A stretch of 64,000 nt of DNA from assembly GCA_022376515.1 (NCBI GenBank), contig WTXI01000152.1, positions 24,368 through 88,367 on the forward strand, read 5' to 3'. The notes under the pieces were generated by a model. The model had not been told where the DNA came from. It worked only from the letters and a program-made list of their open reading frames with translations, and did no database searches. Shown here one piece after another: positions 47,385 to 57,423 of the stretch. The position numbers and the translations under genes were made by a program. Origin of the DNA: Lactifluus volemus. Lineage: Eukaryota; Basidiomycota; Agaricomycetes; Russulales; Russulaceae. Each line of letters starts with the position of its first letter. Positions within the stretch are counted from its first letter, which is position 1.

Positions 47385-48905
47385 ATGCCCTCTTCCACTG
47401 CCAGAGCAATATTCGGCCTCATTGGCTGGTCGTACATTCCCGACTTTGTTACCAGCACCCTTGTTCGCTGGGCGCGCCCCTACCTTCGCACACCCGTGAC
47501 GCCTCTACACTATCGTCTTACTTTTACACTTGTCGTACTGTCGTACCTCACCTACAACTTCTTCGAAGCATCGCTCTCCACACCCCCCAACTTTTACGAA
47601 CTACTGGACGTGTCACCTGCTTCCGATGAAGTCAAACTCAAGGCGGCATTTCGCTCATTTGCAAGGAAATATCACCCAGACCGCGTAGGTCCCGAAGGAG
47701 CTGATCTGTTTGTTGCGGTGCGTGAGGGATACGAAGCCCTGATGGAACCCAGCAAGCGTTGGGCGTATGATCGGTGAGTCGAATGAGTGAATTGATGGCG
47801 AGTGACGGACCCTCAGCGCAAACGTACAGGTTCGGGGCGGATATCTTAAGCTGCCATGAATGTGTCACCCAGCGCGAGTTTCTCATACGTGGACTCATTC
47901 AGTCCCTTGGTTTCCATATCGTGACGGGCCTCGCTCTTCTTTTCTTTTCTGCGCTTGGAAAGAGCAGTAGTGTTGCTTTCGTAAGTTGGTCAGATTCACG
48001 AACTTGAGCTCAGCGCCGAGGTAACCTTTTTCAGTGGCGTTACACCTTATTCTTCTTCCATTTCGCATCGGAACTCTCGCTCCTTTTCAGCCCCTCCCCC
48101 TCATCGCCAGACTACCAGGGGTACTCTATTCTCTCCGTATTCTTCCCCACACGCCTTGCCTTTCAACATATCCGTCTCCTTCATCAGGTATACCGCTTCG
48201 TTATGGTTCATTAATGTCCCACGTCTGACCGTGCTCTCTAGATTTTCATGTTCTTCAGCATCGCAGTGTCGCGTGTAGCTCCGGTTCTGTTCCCTGACGC
48301 CACGGACGACCCAGTCAACCCTCTTATTGCCCAAAATGCAGCCGCCATCCTCGAAAAGGTCAAGGTCGTGGAAAGAGAGCGTATGGCCTAATCCTCCTAT
48401 CCCTGTCTTTCTTCCTTACACATCCCCCGTAGTACACAACATCGTCGAAATACAAATGCTCTCGGTGAAGCCCGTCGACTCATCAAAACATACTGGAGAT
48501 CTAGACGATCACACGCTCGAGCTGCTTACACGCGAGATGGAACACCTTGTTATCGAGAATGGCCTCGCAGTGGCCCCAGCCATGTCCGATTTAGGACGCG
48601 CGCGGAGCATGGCCGTCAAACGCGTGAGGTACGAGGCGCCGCAGGAGCGACTGGGTCCGCGCAGACGAACGTTGTCTCAGCGAAGCACAGGCGTGAGCCA
48701 GCTGCCATCTCCAGTATCTCCACAGTTGAAAGCAAATGGAAGCAGCTTAGATGTTGAAGTGATCGACGTGGACGCGCTGCCGGATGAGGATGTGCAGGCG
48801 AAGCGGCACAGAATGACTAGGAAGGGGTGGGGGAATAGTAACTCACGTTTAGAGGGTAGCTGGACGTTCCCGACGTATATACGCGCTCGGTCTAATAGCT
48901 GTTGA
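47385..48905 (+). CDS. J-domain membrane protein
   Basis: Co-chaperone that would stimulate an Hsp70 through its J domain. Exons 47385-47773, 47830-47980, 48035-48187, 48242-48380 and 48433-48905, 434 aa. A transmembrane segment (YRLTFTLVVLSYLTYNFF) comes first, then the J domain NFYELLDVSPASDEVKLKAAF with the essential HPD in KYHPDRVG. Three more hydrophobic stretches follow (GFHIVTGLALLFFSALG, YTLFFFHFASELSLLF and IFMFFSIAVSRVAPVLF), then a disordered C-terminal tail with a basic end. Membrane J-proteins of this order occur in fungal mitochondria and ER; location is not decided by sequence. Confidence 0.87.
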
Positions 48906-49045
48906 GAATAATCATGACTTCGCTAGTGTCACGTGACAGACTGGGGCAATTGATGCTTGTCCGTCTCAGTTGGTCTCAGCAACGTTAACCCTTTGAAGGC
49001 TTCCACCTCCAACACCCTTACCTATCACGAACTGGTATAGACAAA

Positions 49046-50688
49046 ATGCTTCCGAGTAGACTACTACTGCTAGTCTTGAGCTTATACTCCGCATCTGTGT
49101 TGGCACAAAACTACGACGGGACACGTATAGCGAACCGGACGATCGAGAGGGTGCGTCCAGACACACCGATAGACAGGTGCAAACTGAAAGTGTTCTCGTG
49201 TTTGTTTGCTCCTTGCAGACCGTTCAATTACGGACCCATTCTCTATTTGCGCCATACATTGACCAGGACCTCCAAAATCGGTACGCTCCGGGCATCTACC
49301 CGTTCCTATCAAACTGCTCCATTCCTGACGATCCTTCCTTTCCTCCAGATGGTGGGACTTTGGTGCAGATGCGTATGTGGTGTGTCCAATATGTTTCATT
49401 GTCACACCTCTTTTTGGAAAATACCTCTGAAACCTTCGTAGAATACGAACAAATATATTCGGCTGACCAATAATAAGCCATCACTGATGGTACCCAACCC
49501 TTTTTTTCTTCTTCACGACTTTGTGCTCACTTTCTAATTACCGTTCTGCAGGGGTGGTTGTGGAGCCGCTTACCACTCACCGCCTCTAATTATATCATCG
49601 AGCTTGAATTTAAAGTAGGTATCCGTTCTTGACCCATATTTTACTGATTTTCATCTCGGGGCAGATATCAGGTACTGTGGGACACCTCTACGGAGATGGT
49701 ATAGCTTTGTGGATTACGACTGAGCGTGCGGAGCCTGGCCCAGTATTCGGCAGCAAAGGTGAGCAACACGCTATACCTTCAACCTGCGACCTTCAATCCT
49801 CTTTAGACTACTTCACGGGACTCGGAATTTTTCTCGATACGTGCGCAATTTGTTCCCCCATGTACAGGAAAGGAGGAGCTTACTGTAGTGACTTCTTAGA
49901 TATAAGAACGACCAGTCATCGGACTACCCCTTCCCCCGCGTCATTGCTATGAAGGGCGATGGGAAAACGTCTTATGACATTGCTAAGGATGGCGTGCCGA
50001 CTATGATCGGCGAGTGCACGGTACGAGGTCGACGCTTGTGCAAAGTCTTTGGAACGTCAATAACCAGTAAATCGTACAGGCACACTATCGCCGTAGCAAA
50101 GTCGCGACGAAGCTCAAAGTCATCTATGTCAAGGACACACAATTGGACGTACGTCATACCGTATTCTCTTGGTGCAAACCTAACTTTTTGATCGGTCTCT
50201 TCATGTAGGTGAAGGTTCAATGGAAAGCCTGTGCGTATTTTCTGGTAAATCTTTGATTGTCCTGATTTTTGGTTAGGGGAAGAATGGAGTGACTGTTTTA
50301 CGCTGAAGGATATCTCCCTCCCAATGAACCCATATATTGGTCTCTCGGCTATGACTGGTGATGTTAGTGACGCACACGAGTACGTTATCTTTCTCTTGTT
50401 CCCCCTCAATCCTCTAAATCGATCATTTCCCGTAGTATCATCTCCGTTGCAACATCATCTGCGATACTATCCGCCCCCGACGCACCGCTCGACAAGCTTC
50501 GGAAGTCAGAGCCCGGCGGCGGCTGGTTCAGATCCTTCGTGCGCTACCTGCTATTTGGCGCTTTACTCGTCGGGATTTGGTACGGCTGGAAAACGTACGG
50601 TCACCGATATTTCCCACGTTCCAATTATTCTGGCGCGTTTGGGAGAGGGGGCGGGGGGATGATGTGGTCCGATAGCAAGCGGTTTTGA
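49046..50688 (+). CDS. L-type lectin-like cargo receptor (VIP36/ERGIC-53/Emp47 family)
   Basis: Type I membrane lectin for glycoprotein traffic between ER and Golgi. Twelve exons from 49046-49150 to 50436-50688, 334 aa. A signal peptide (RLLLLVLSLYSASVLA) precedes the lectin fold: TVQLRTHSLFAPYIDQDLQNR, WWDFGADAYVNTNKYIRLT, WLWSRLPLTASNYIIELEFK, GDGIALWITTERAEPGPVFG, GLGIFLDTYKNDQSSDYPFP and the late GLSAMTGDVSDAHDI. One transmembrane helix (RYLLFGALLVGIWYGW) and a short cytosolic tail end the protein. Donor and acceptor choices for three introns were settled by the family sequence and phase. Confidence 0.92.
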
Positions 50689-51171
50689 GCGTGTGTATCT
50701 CCCTGAGTTGTTCGCTATCTCCTACACTATTTTGGAGGTCTGGTGTCGATAAAGATTGGATCACATCTCACCGACGTACGCCTCTTTGTCCTTATGATCG
50801 AGTTCTGCAGCTGGGTCTGGCCTACATGTGCACTCGGCTACATGCTTTCAACTTATTTATTTTTGATTGCTGCCCATCCCGCGGCAGAGTACATACACTA
50901 GTACCGATCAGGTGAAACCTACCAGTCAAAGGATGTCATCTCGAGCTGCTTAATCGTGGCCCCGATCGATTCAAACTGCTTCTTTAGCGGCGTGTGTGGT
51001 ACCAGTAGCAATATGCTCGGAATTGGCGGTGTCACTCATGTTGGAGAGCGCAACAGAGCCTTGCTTTTTAAACGTGAAGATGTGGGGAAGCTTCCACAGA
51101 AAGAAAAAGGAGGAAAAGATGCGCACGGGATTAGATCCGGCCTTTGGTTATCTCATTAGCATGTCAAGAGT
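50689..51171. other. Convergent region, lectin / RIT1
   Basis: No recognised gene; presumed 3' UTRs of two convergent genes. Confidence 0.4.
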
Positions 51172-53201
51172 CTAATTTTTGTCTAATACCGGTTCATGCC
51201 AACGAGGAGGAGAAAGCAGAAAGGTGTTGACCTTCTTCAAGATAGCTCGTGACGGATTTGCACCGGTCGATCCGCTATGATCCACTCGAGCCGCGTGCGC
51301 ACCGAGCTTTTGCTGATCGCTCCTTCGGATCCGCTGCCACCACGCATCCTACCGTCATCATCGAAAAACACTTGTAGTAACACCAACGCCACTCCAATAC
51401 CCCCATCGCCACCTGCCACACAGATTGTTCGTCCGAGGCTAAGATGCGAGCTTGAGAATGAAATTACGCGGGGTAGAACGTCGTGCATAAAGACATGTTG
51501 TCCTCGACGTTTTCCTGGCGGAAGGTGCACGCGGAGCACTTTGGATGCGTTTTCACCTTCCTCTTGGACCCCATCATCGGATCGAGCTACTCCATCGTCC
51601 GACGGACCCTCTGGCGGCAGGGGTACTTTATCGGTCTGGTTTGGCGGGGCGGCGTCCGACTCGTCCACAATCACTACGAATGCGACTTCTTCCTGGTTGT
51701 CGCCGCAATTGCCAGGTATGTCGACGGAAGGTCTCGAGGTAGGTCTTCCACCGCACACAACATCACGCGACCCCAACCTTGGCGATAGGCGTCGGAGGTG
51801 CACGCCACACTCCACGGGGTCCGCCATCGTCTGCGTCTCGCCGCGTAGCAGTAGCCACCAAGCGAGCGACGAGCTCCTCGATCGTGTCACGGGGGCACGC
51901 GAGCAATTCTTTGCGGTTCAGCCAAAACAGCTGTGGTGTCAAACCCTGGCGAATAATCACGATCACCATACATCCCCGGGACTGGCACCGCGTCGGCCGG
52001 CCGAGAAAGAGCCGCGCGCCACCAAGAAGGAGGAGGAGGAGGTTTAGCCCACCTGACCCCATAGTTCATGGTCATCACCCGAGCCCTGCACATAAGAAAA
52101 TCCACCCGCGCGGCGACCAAGTCCCACCTCCATACGATCTATATCGCCCTCTGCTTCGGCGGCGGCGCGGGAGGCGCTCACGCATATGACGGGTAAGAAG
52201 GGTGCGTCGGGTGAGATGTGCGGGAAGCTAGCCGACGTGGGCGTGATCCATAGCGGACGCAACGGTCTGATCAGTGCCGGAAGCGCATATGACGAGTCCT
52301 GCAATGTGGTGCCCGTAAAACGACTCAAGAAAGTGAGCAGCCGCGTGCGTCACGGTAAACGGGTAAACATTACACGTACCGCGAGGCTGGCGGCCCAACC
52401 ATCGAGTCGCGCGGCAATTTGGACGTGCTCATGAGGGCTGACTGCGCCGGGAGGCGTGTATAACTCCGCTGCGTCGTCATCACCACACACGTTTGGGGGT
52501 TCCCTCCACTCGTTTGTGTGGTCGGCACCGTCAGCAGGAATGACGACCGGGGGCGAAGCGACGGACCCGCGCTGGCGCAGTCGCAGAGCGCGGTTAACGA
52601 CGGCACACCAGATAGGTACTGTTTTGGAGAGTGCATCTGGAAGACGTTTTCCTGCACGTGTCGAGTCTACGAGAATAAACCTAGAGACAGAGAAAGAAAC
52701 TGTTTTTAGGGTTGGAGCCCCCGTTTCGCCGGAGCACGAGAAGTTTGATTTGATCGGACATGGGAGAACACGTACCCGCCGTGGGTGGCGGCGATAGACA
52801 ACAAGTGTAGATTCGGCCGACGAAGATTGAAAGACCAGTTGCCGTGATGGCCATCAGTACTCTTGAAGTATGCGCGCGCAGTGGGATGCGCCTGTTGTGA
52901 TGAATCATCATGGCAAGTGATACCCCCTCAGAAGTGAAAGTGAACGTACGATAGTAGGATCGGTATACCAGGCTCCACAACGAAGATTTGCTATCCGGGA
53001 ATCTGTTAGGCGGAGAAGATGATGCAAAAATGATAACACCGAACGTAAGAGTGGGAACGCGGGGTAGGCCGCGCGCACTTCGTTGACAAAGGCGATATCG
53101 GCCTCGATGGAGTGCAGACGATTGTAAATGTCGAGCGACTCTCGGCGAATGTACGCACGCGCTGATGCCTCTGACGAGTTCGGCATGGCGGAGACTCGCA
53201 A
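51172..53201 (-). CDS. RIT1: Initiator-tRNA 2'-O-ribosyl phosphate transferase, reading frame broken
   Basis: Rit1 modifies A64 of initiator tRNA with ribosyl phosphate from PRPP, excluding it from elongation. The N-terminal part is clear: RRESLDIYNRLHSIEADIAF, PNLRCGAWYTDPT, STDGHHGNWSFNLRRPNLHLL, VDSTRAGKRLPDALSKT, RPLRPLWITPTSASFP and GFSYVQGSGDDHELWG. The C-terminal part has LPPGKRRGQHVFMHDVLPR, ISKSSVRTRLEWIIADRP and, in another frame, GANPSRAILKKVNTFLLS. Three single-base losses break the frame: in the CCCC run at 51771-51774, near 51695 and near 51263. The nucleotide-binding stretch reads VAGGDGGIGVAL, shorter than the C..GxDxSVG form I know from the family. Read without correction, the frame entering the first break stops at once. 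Either a decaying gene or assembly errors; I favour errors for the indels, but the altered loop is unexplained. Confidence 0.82.
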
Positions 53202-53470
53202 TGGCGTCGCGACCTGCTAGTGCCCGCTCCTGTTCTGCCCGCCATTTCTACTCCACCAACACTTCCCCTTGCGAAATAAAGACTGTATTATTGTCAATGA
53301 TTGTGTAGGTACGATGTATACAGTACTAAATATGATGAGGTGGTGATGTCTGGGTATCACAGATTTAGTTGCTACAGTACACGAGAGATTATAGCCGTCC
53401 CTGAGAAGATAATACAACATAAGAGAGTGGGGCGGAAGAAATAGAAATATACAGCATAATGGTAAGGTAT

Positions 53471-55011
53471 TCAGCCAACCAAGCATGCACCGCACGCATG
53501 GATGCCAGTGGTACGGAGGTCACAGGTCTGCAACTGGCCACCACATAGTGCAGTTTTTTGCGCTGCACTCATGGTAAGTGACTCGCTGTTAACAACTCTG
53601 AAAAAAAAAAGAACCGTCAGTCATGATAGGACATTGGTACAGTACGACAGCGTACAGCGAACGGAGGGTGCCATCCCCGATGCTTGGGGGTAGCGATGAC
53701 CCAACGTGAGCATTACGGACGAGCGTCAGAGAGGTGACTTTGTTCAGGGTATCTGGGAGTGCGCCCAGCGCAGTATTTTCGAGATGCAGTGAGGTGAGCA
53801 TAGTCAATGTGCCAAAGGATGCCGGGAACGGGCCAGCTACGAATTGTCCGATTAGCGTTCCGCTCGCCAAGACGCGGAGAAAAAGAACCCCACCCGGAGA
53901 TTTACCATCGCCAACAATTTCGAGGGCTTCGAGCGCTGTGAGATTCGTGAACTCAGCGGGGAGAGACACTGGAATGGCGGGAAAGATCAGCCGTCTACGA
54001 ATAGATGGCTTGTGATTAGCAACGGTGTAAAGAAAGCCATGGAAGAGAAAATATCATGAATACTGACAACGACAAGACGCGGCTGGTGCCATCGCATCGT
54101 ACACCACTCCAAGTACAGAATTCAATGTCCCGGACCCAGCCTCCAGCCTCCAGCTCAGCCTGGCTCAGTTGTCCAGCATCCTCCCATATTGACCTCAGGC
54201 TGCAGAACTGCGTCGCGTCCAGCGCGGCGGGGTATATTGCAATTTCGTTCATTGACAACGTGGCAAGGAGCGGGAGACATGTGTTGCACGGGTACCCGAT
54301 GGGGTCGTTCGAAGCATTAAGCGTATACTGCGTTATACACTGCTGTGTATTGGCCGGAAGTTCATAAGAAGTCGTGGAAGTGTTCATAGGCGTGGCAATG
54401 ACAGAACGTTCGACTGGCATACGTGTCAGAGAGAATAAGCGAACGTTAAGGATGATCACGTTGATGAATAAATAGAGCAGAAAGACAACAAGCGCAGCGA
54501 TTGGCGCTCTCTCGCGAAGCCTTTGTATGCGCGTCAGGGGAGGTTCATCGCAAGGTGCGCTTGGGCCTTGGGTTGCTTGCCTCCCTATGTTGAATGGACG
54601 CCACTCTGGTATCTTGGGAACAGCTAGCGCAACACCTGGGACAAAAGAGTTACCACCCTCTTTTCTGCTCGCCCAAAGACTGGAGAAAAAGTGGAGAAAG
54701 CGACGTGTTGTGCTCCACTTGTCCAAGCTGCCTGCAGACCCGTCCTCGAGATCGGGGGGTTTCGAGTGTGGCGAATACTTGTGCGTGGCAAACTCGCCAA
54801 GAGAGAACGCGTCTCCAGTAGGAGTGTCCGCAGAGAAACGAGAATGTTCGCGAGAGGGGTCCGGTGGGGGTATGGTAAGCGATAGGTGCTCTTTGAATCT
54901 GGAAGAACAGACTAAAGAGTCCTGAGACGAGGGTGTGGGTGTCCACTTATAAGTTGCCGTCGTAGAGCGTTTCGTGTATATCTTGGTATGTTGAAGCGGG
55001 CGATGGGTCAT
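53471..55011 (-). CDS. Single-pass membrane LRR protein
   Basis: A cytosolic Ser/Pro-rich N-terminus (about 180 residues) is followed by one transmembrane helix (PIAALVVFLLYLFINVIILNV) and an outward domain. That domain has paired cysteines (YPCNTCLPL, FCTWSGVRCDG) and leucine-rich repeats (FTNLTALEALEIVG, LTMLTSLHLENTALGALPDTL). The last exon encodes a cysteine-rich cap ending TGIHACGACLVG. Intron 1 joins SRVLSLS to PSIRRRLIFP; the last joins GTLRSL to VVNSESLTMS. The family is common in Agaricomycetes and resembles plant-type LRR ectodomains without a kinase. A short odd segment (GKSPGGVLFLRVLASG) may hide a further small intron. Ligand unknown. Confidence 0.82.
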
Positions 55012-55167
55012 GGATAGTTGTAAACTGTGCAGTGGACCTCCTCGACCATCTTAAACGAGACAAACTGGCGAGAGAACAAAGGAACAGGCCAATGTCGCCG
55101 AACTCACGTGTCCGGCCCGGGAAAGATACAAAGACAAAATGAACTGCATCGCCTCACAACTCACACA
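55012..55167. promoter_or_regulatory. Short divergent promoter, LRR protein / GGCT
   Basis: Only 156 bp separate the two diverging start codons, so the promoters overlap or are shared. Confidence 0.4.
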
Positions 55168-55705
55168 ATGCCTTACGGGACCCGCACATCCGCGCCGACC
55201 CTTTATTTTGGGTATGGTAGCAACATGTGGATAGACCAGATGAACAGACGTTGTCCGGAGAACAGATACATTGGTGTTGGAGTACTCCGAGACTGGTAAG
55301 GATTTCCGTCGATCTCTCAACCCAGTGACTCTGATCAACAACCTTATAAGGTGCTGGATCATCAACGAAACAGGATATGCGACTATTATCCCTTCCTTGG
55401 GAGATCGTGTATATGGTCTAATTTACGAGCTCAGTGTCAAGGATGAGGAATCACTGGACAAGTACGAAACAGTTCCTGATCATTACTTGAAGAAGGTCAT
55501 CCCGATAGAGTTGATCACATCTTCCAGTAATGGTGAGGTAACTATAGACACGCTGGTATACACAGATGTTGTCCGTACCAAGCGTGGTTCTCCAAAGACG
55601 GAGTATATCCATCGTATGAACATGGCCATCAAGGATGCACTCGAGAAAGACATATCTCTGTCCTACATAGATACATATCTGAGACCGTTTATACCGCTCG
55701 AGTAG
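55168..55705 (+). CDS. Gamma-glutamylcyclotransferase-like protein (intact copy)
   Basis: GGCT/AIG2-like fold; the family releases 5-oxoproline from gamma-glutamyl peptides. Exons 55168-55295 and 55351-55705, 160 aa. The substrate loop is LYFGYGSNMW at residues 11-20, with the acidic centre in SVKDEESLDKYE followed by the HYLKK segment. The intron splits the Trp codon of RDW. The C-terminus (YIDTYLRPFIPLE) is shared with the decayed copy downstream. Confidence 0.88.
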
Positions 55706-55790
55706 AGAATAGCTTTTGCCGTGTACTAGTATACCAGCGACCATTATGTGACTTCGTTCCGCTCTGCCGCTTCCTCGACAGCGTTGGGCA
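55700..55790. repeat. Remnant copy of the KRI1 3' end downstream of GGCT
   Basis: GAGTAGAGAATAGCT and, 50 bases on, TCTGCCGCTTCCTCGA match GAGTAGAGAAATAGCT and TCTGCCGCTTCTCGA at 57418-57472, where the second block encodes the KRI1 C-terminus on the minus strand. This marks the far end of a tandem duplication. Confidence 0.55.
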
Positions 55791-56912
55791 CCTACAGAGT
55801 ATCTTCGTTCGTTCAAGAAGGCTAGACTCGGAGCGTCGATCGGATATTGCACGTCAGCATGCATCCTCACTAATACTACCATGTCATTCAACATGCTAGC
55901 TGGGCCAACATCACACATGGAAGGTGTCAAGGCAGAGAAAACCCATGAAGTTCACTCTTTGAACAGAGACTTGGCGTATGGGAGAAATGATGACGAAGAA
56001 AAGGAAATGGCAATGGCTGTGGCCCAGTCCCCTTGGTTGCGATGTATTAACTCGGAAGCACCCCTTGATGCAAGCTACAAAAATTGTCTGGACTTCCATT
56101 GGGCTTTCACAGCTTCTCTTCATGCATGGCAACCTGTAGACCTTAGAATTGGGCCCTTGATTGAGGGCCATATCACCGGCCAAGTCACGGTAGCGTGAAT
56201 GGATCCACTCGACTCTATCATGTTATGGCTATGAACCCGGGATGCAGTCTTTGTAATTCTCGGTGATTAAAAAGCAAAGGGAATGGAAGGGTCGAAATAG
56301 GGTATGTGTTTTGCGTTTCTCGATTGGTTTGTTCATGACAAGGAGCCTGATCTCATGTGGGCAGTCCAGCTTTTTCAATGTCATTGGTCGAGGTGTGCAT
56401 ATCTTGGTAAGAATTCAGCAGCTTCTTCGCCGGTCACTTTATCAATCATCATGCTCACAAATCTATGTGAATGACCATTTTTTGCGTCGGCTTCGGGTTT
56501 GAGGTTGCCGGACAAGCTCGGAAGTTCAAGTTGACCAGCACTGCATCAGTAAATTGTGCAAGCGCTTTTTCACTTTATTTGTGCTATGGAATACCTGTAA
56601 AATCACTGCCTTTTCGGCTTTTTCACTTTTCGCTACTTTGTGTCCTTTTTTTGGTGAGCTCGAGCTCGTGTAGGGTTCCTGATGACTGACCCTGCATGAC
56701 TTATGTTCCCTTTCTTCTCTTACCCGTAGTATAAAAGCTGACGGCTGAGGCTGCTTGTACCCTCAGAATCGATTTGGTCTAGTTATCACTTGTAGCCCAT
56801 CTCTTGGGAGCTCACCTCTTGTCTTGTGCATCATCGCTCCACTCTCAACTCAGAGCCTCGAAAGCTATTAGTTTCAACTGTCGTCCTATCGAACCGTAAC
56901 ACCCTCCATCTC
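55706..56912. other. Spacer between GGCT and its pseudogene
   Basis: No independent gene recognised. The first 90 bases contain a remnant similar to the KRI1 3' end (see the separate entry). A 105-codon frame at 55881-56198 has no family likeness. Confidence 0.4.
56730..56737 (+). promoter_or_regulatory. TATA box upstream of the GGCT pseudogene
   Basis: TATAAAAG, about 180 bp upstream of the pseudogene; probably a relic promoter. Confidence 0.45.
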
Positions 56913-57423
56913 AATGCGCACACACAACACCTCTATTTTGCATACGGTGGTAACATGTGGAAAGACCAGATGAAGCGTTCCCGTCCCATGATACATCGGG
57001 ATCGACGACTCGACGACTGGTAAGGGTTCCGAGGTCTTTATTTGATCAGCACTAACGAGCAACGGCCATAGGTGCTTCATCATTAACGAAAATGGATACG
57101 CGAACATTATCCATTCTCCGGGAGATCACGTATATGGCCTAGTATTTGCGCTCAGTGCCAAGGATGTGGAGCTGATGGACGAACATGAAGGGATGACTAT
57201 GCGAGGAAACCATGTGGTTACAGGTGACAACATCTTCCGATGATGATGAGGAGATGATGGTGACGACAAGGCGTTGGTATACAAGGACCTTGACAATACC
57301 GAGCATGGTGTCCCAGGGAGGACCAAACCTATCGTATGAACATGGCCGTCATTGACGCACTTAACGCCGGTTTACCTCAGTCCTATATCGATAGATATAT
57401 TAGGGTATTCATACCCGAGTAGA
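56913..57423 (+). pseudogene. Decayed gamma-glutamylcyclotransferase copy
   Basis: Tandem paralogue of the gene at 55168. The loop survives as LYFAYGGNMW, with Gly for Ala/Gly-Ser changes in the substrate-binding YGSN. The intron is at the same place (DDW-CFIINENGYANII). The start Met is out of frame, and after GMTMRGNHVVT the frame is lost: later family segments appear in other frames (DDKALVYKDLDNTEHG, then YRMNMAVIDALNAG and YIDRYIRVFIPE). At least two frame breaks make a functional product unlikely. Confidence 0.8.

Noticed and set aside
51277..52047. 256-codon plus-strand frame
   Set aside because: Lies antisense to RIT1 exons whose family motifs are clear on the minus strand.
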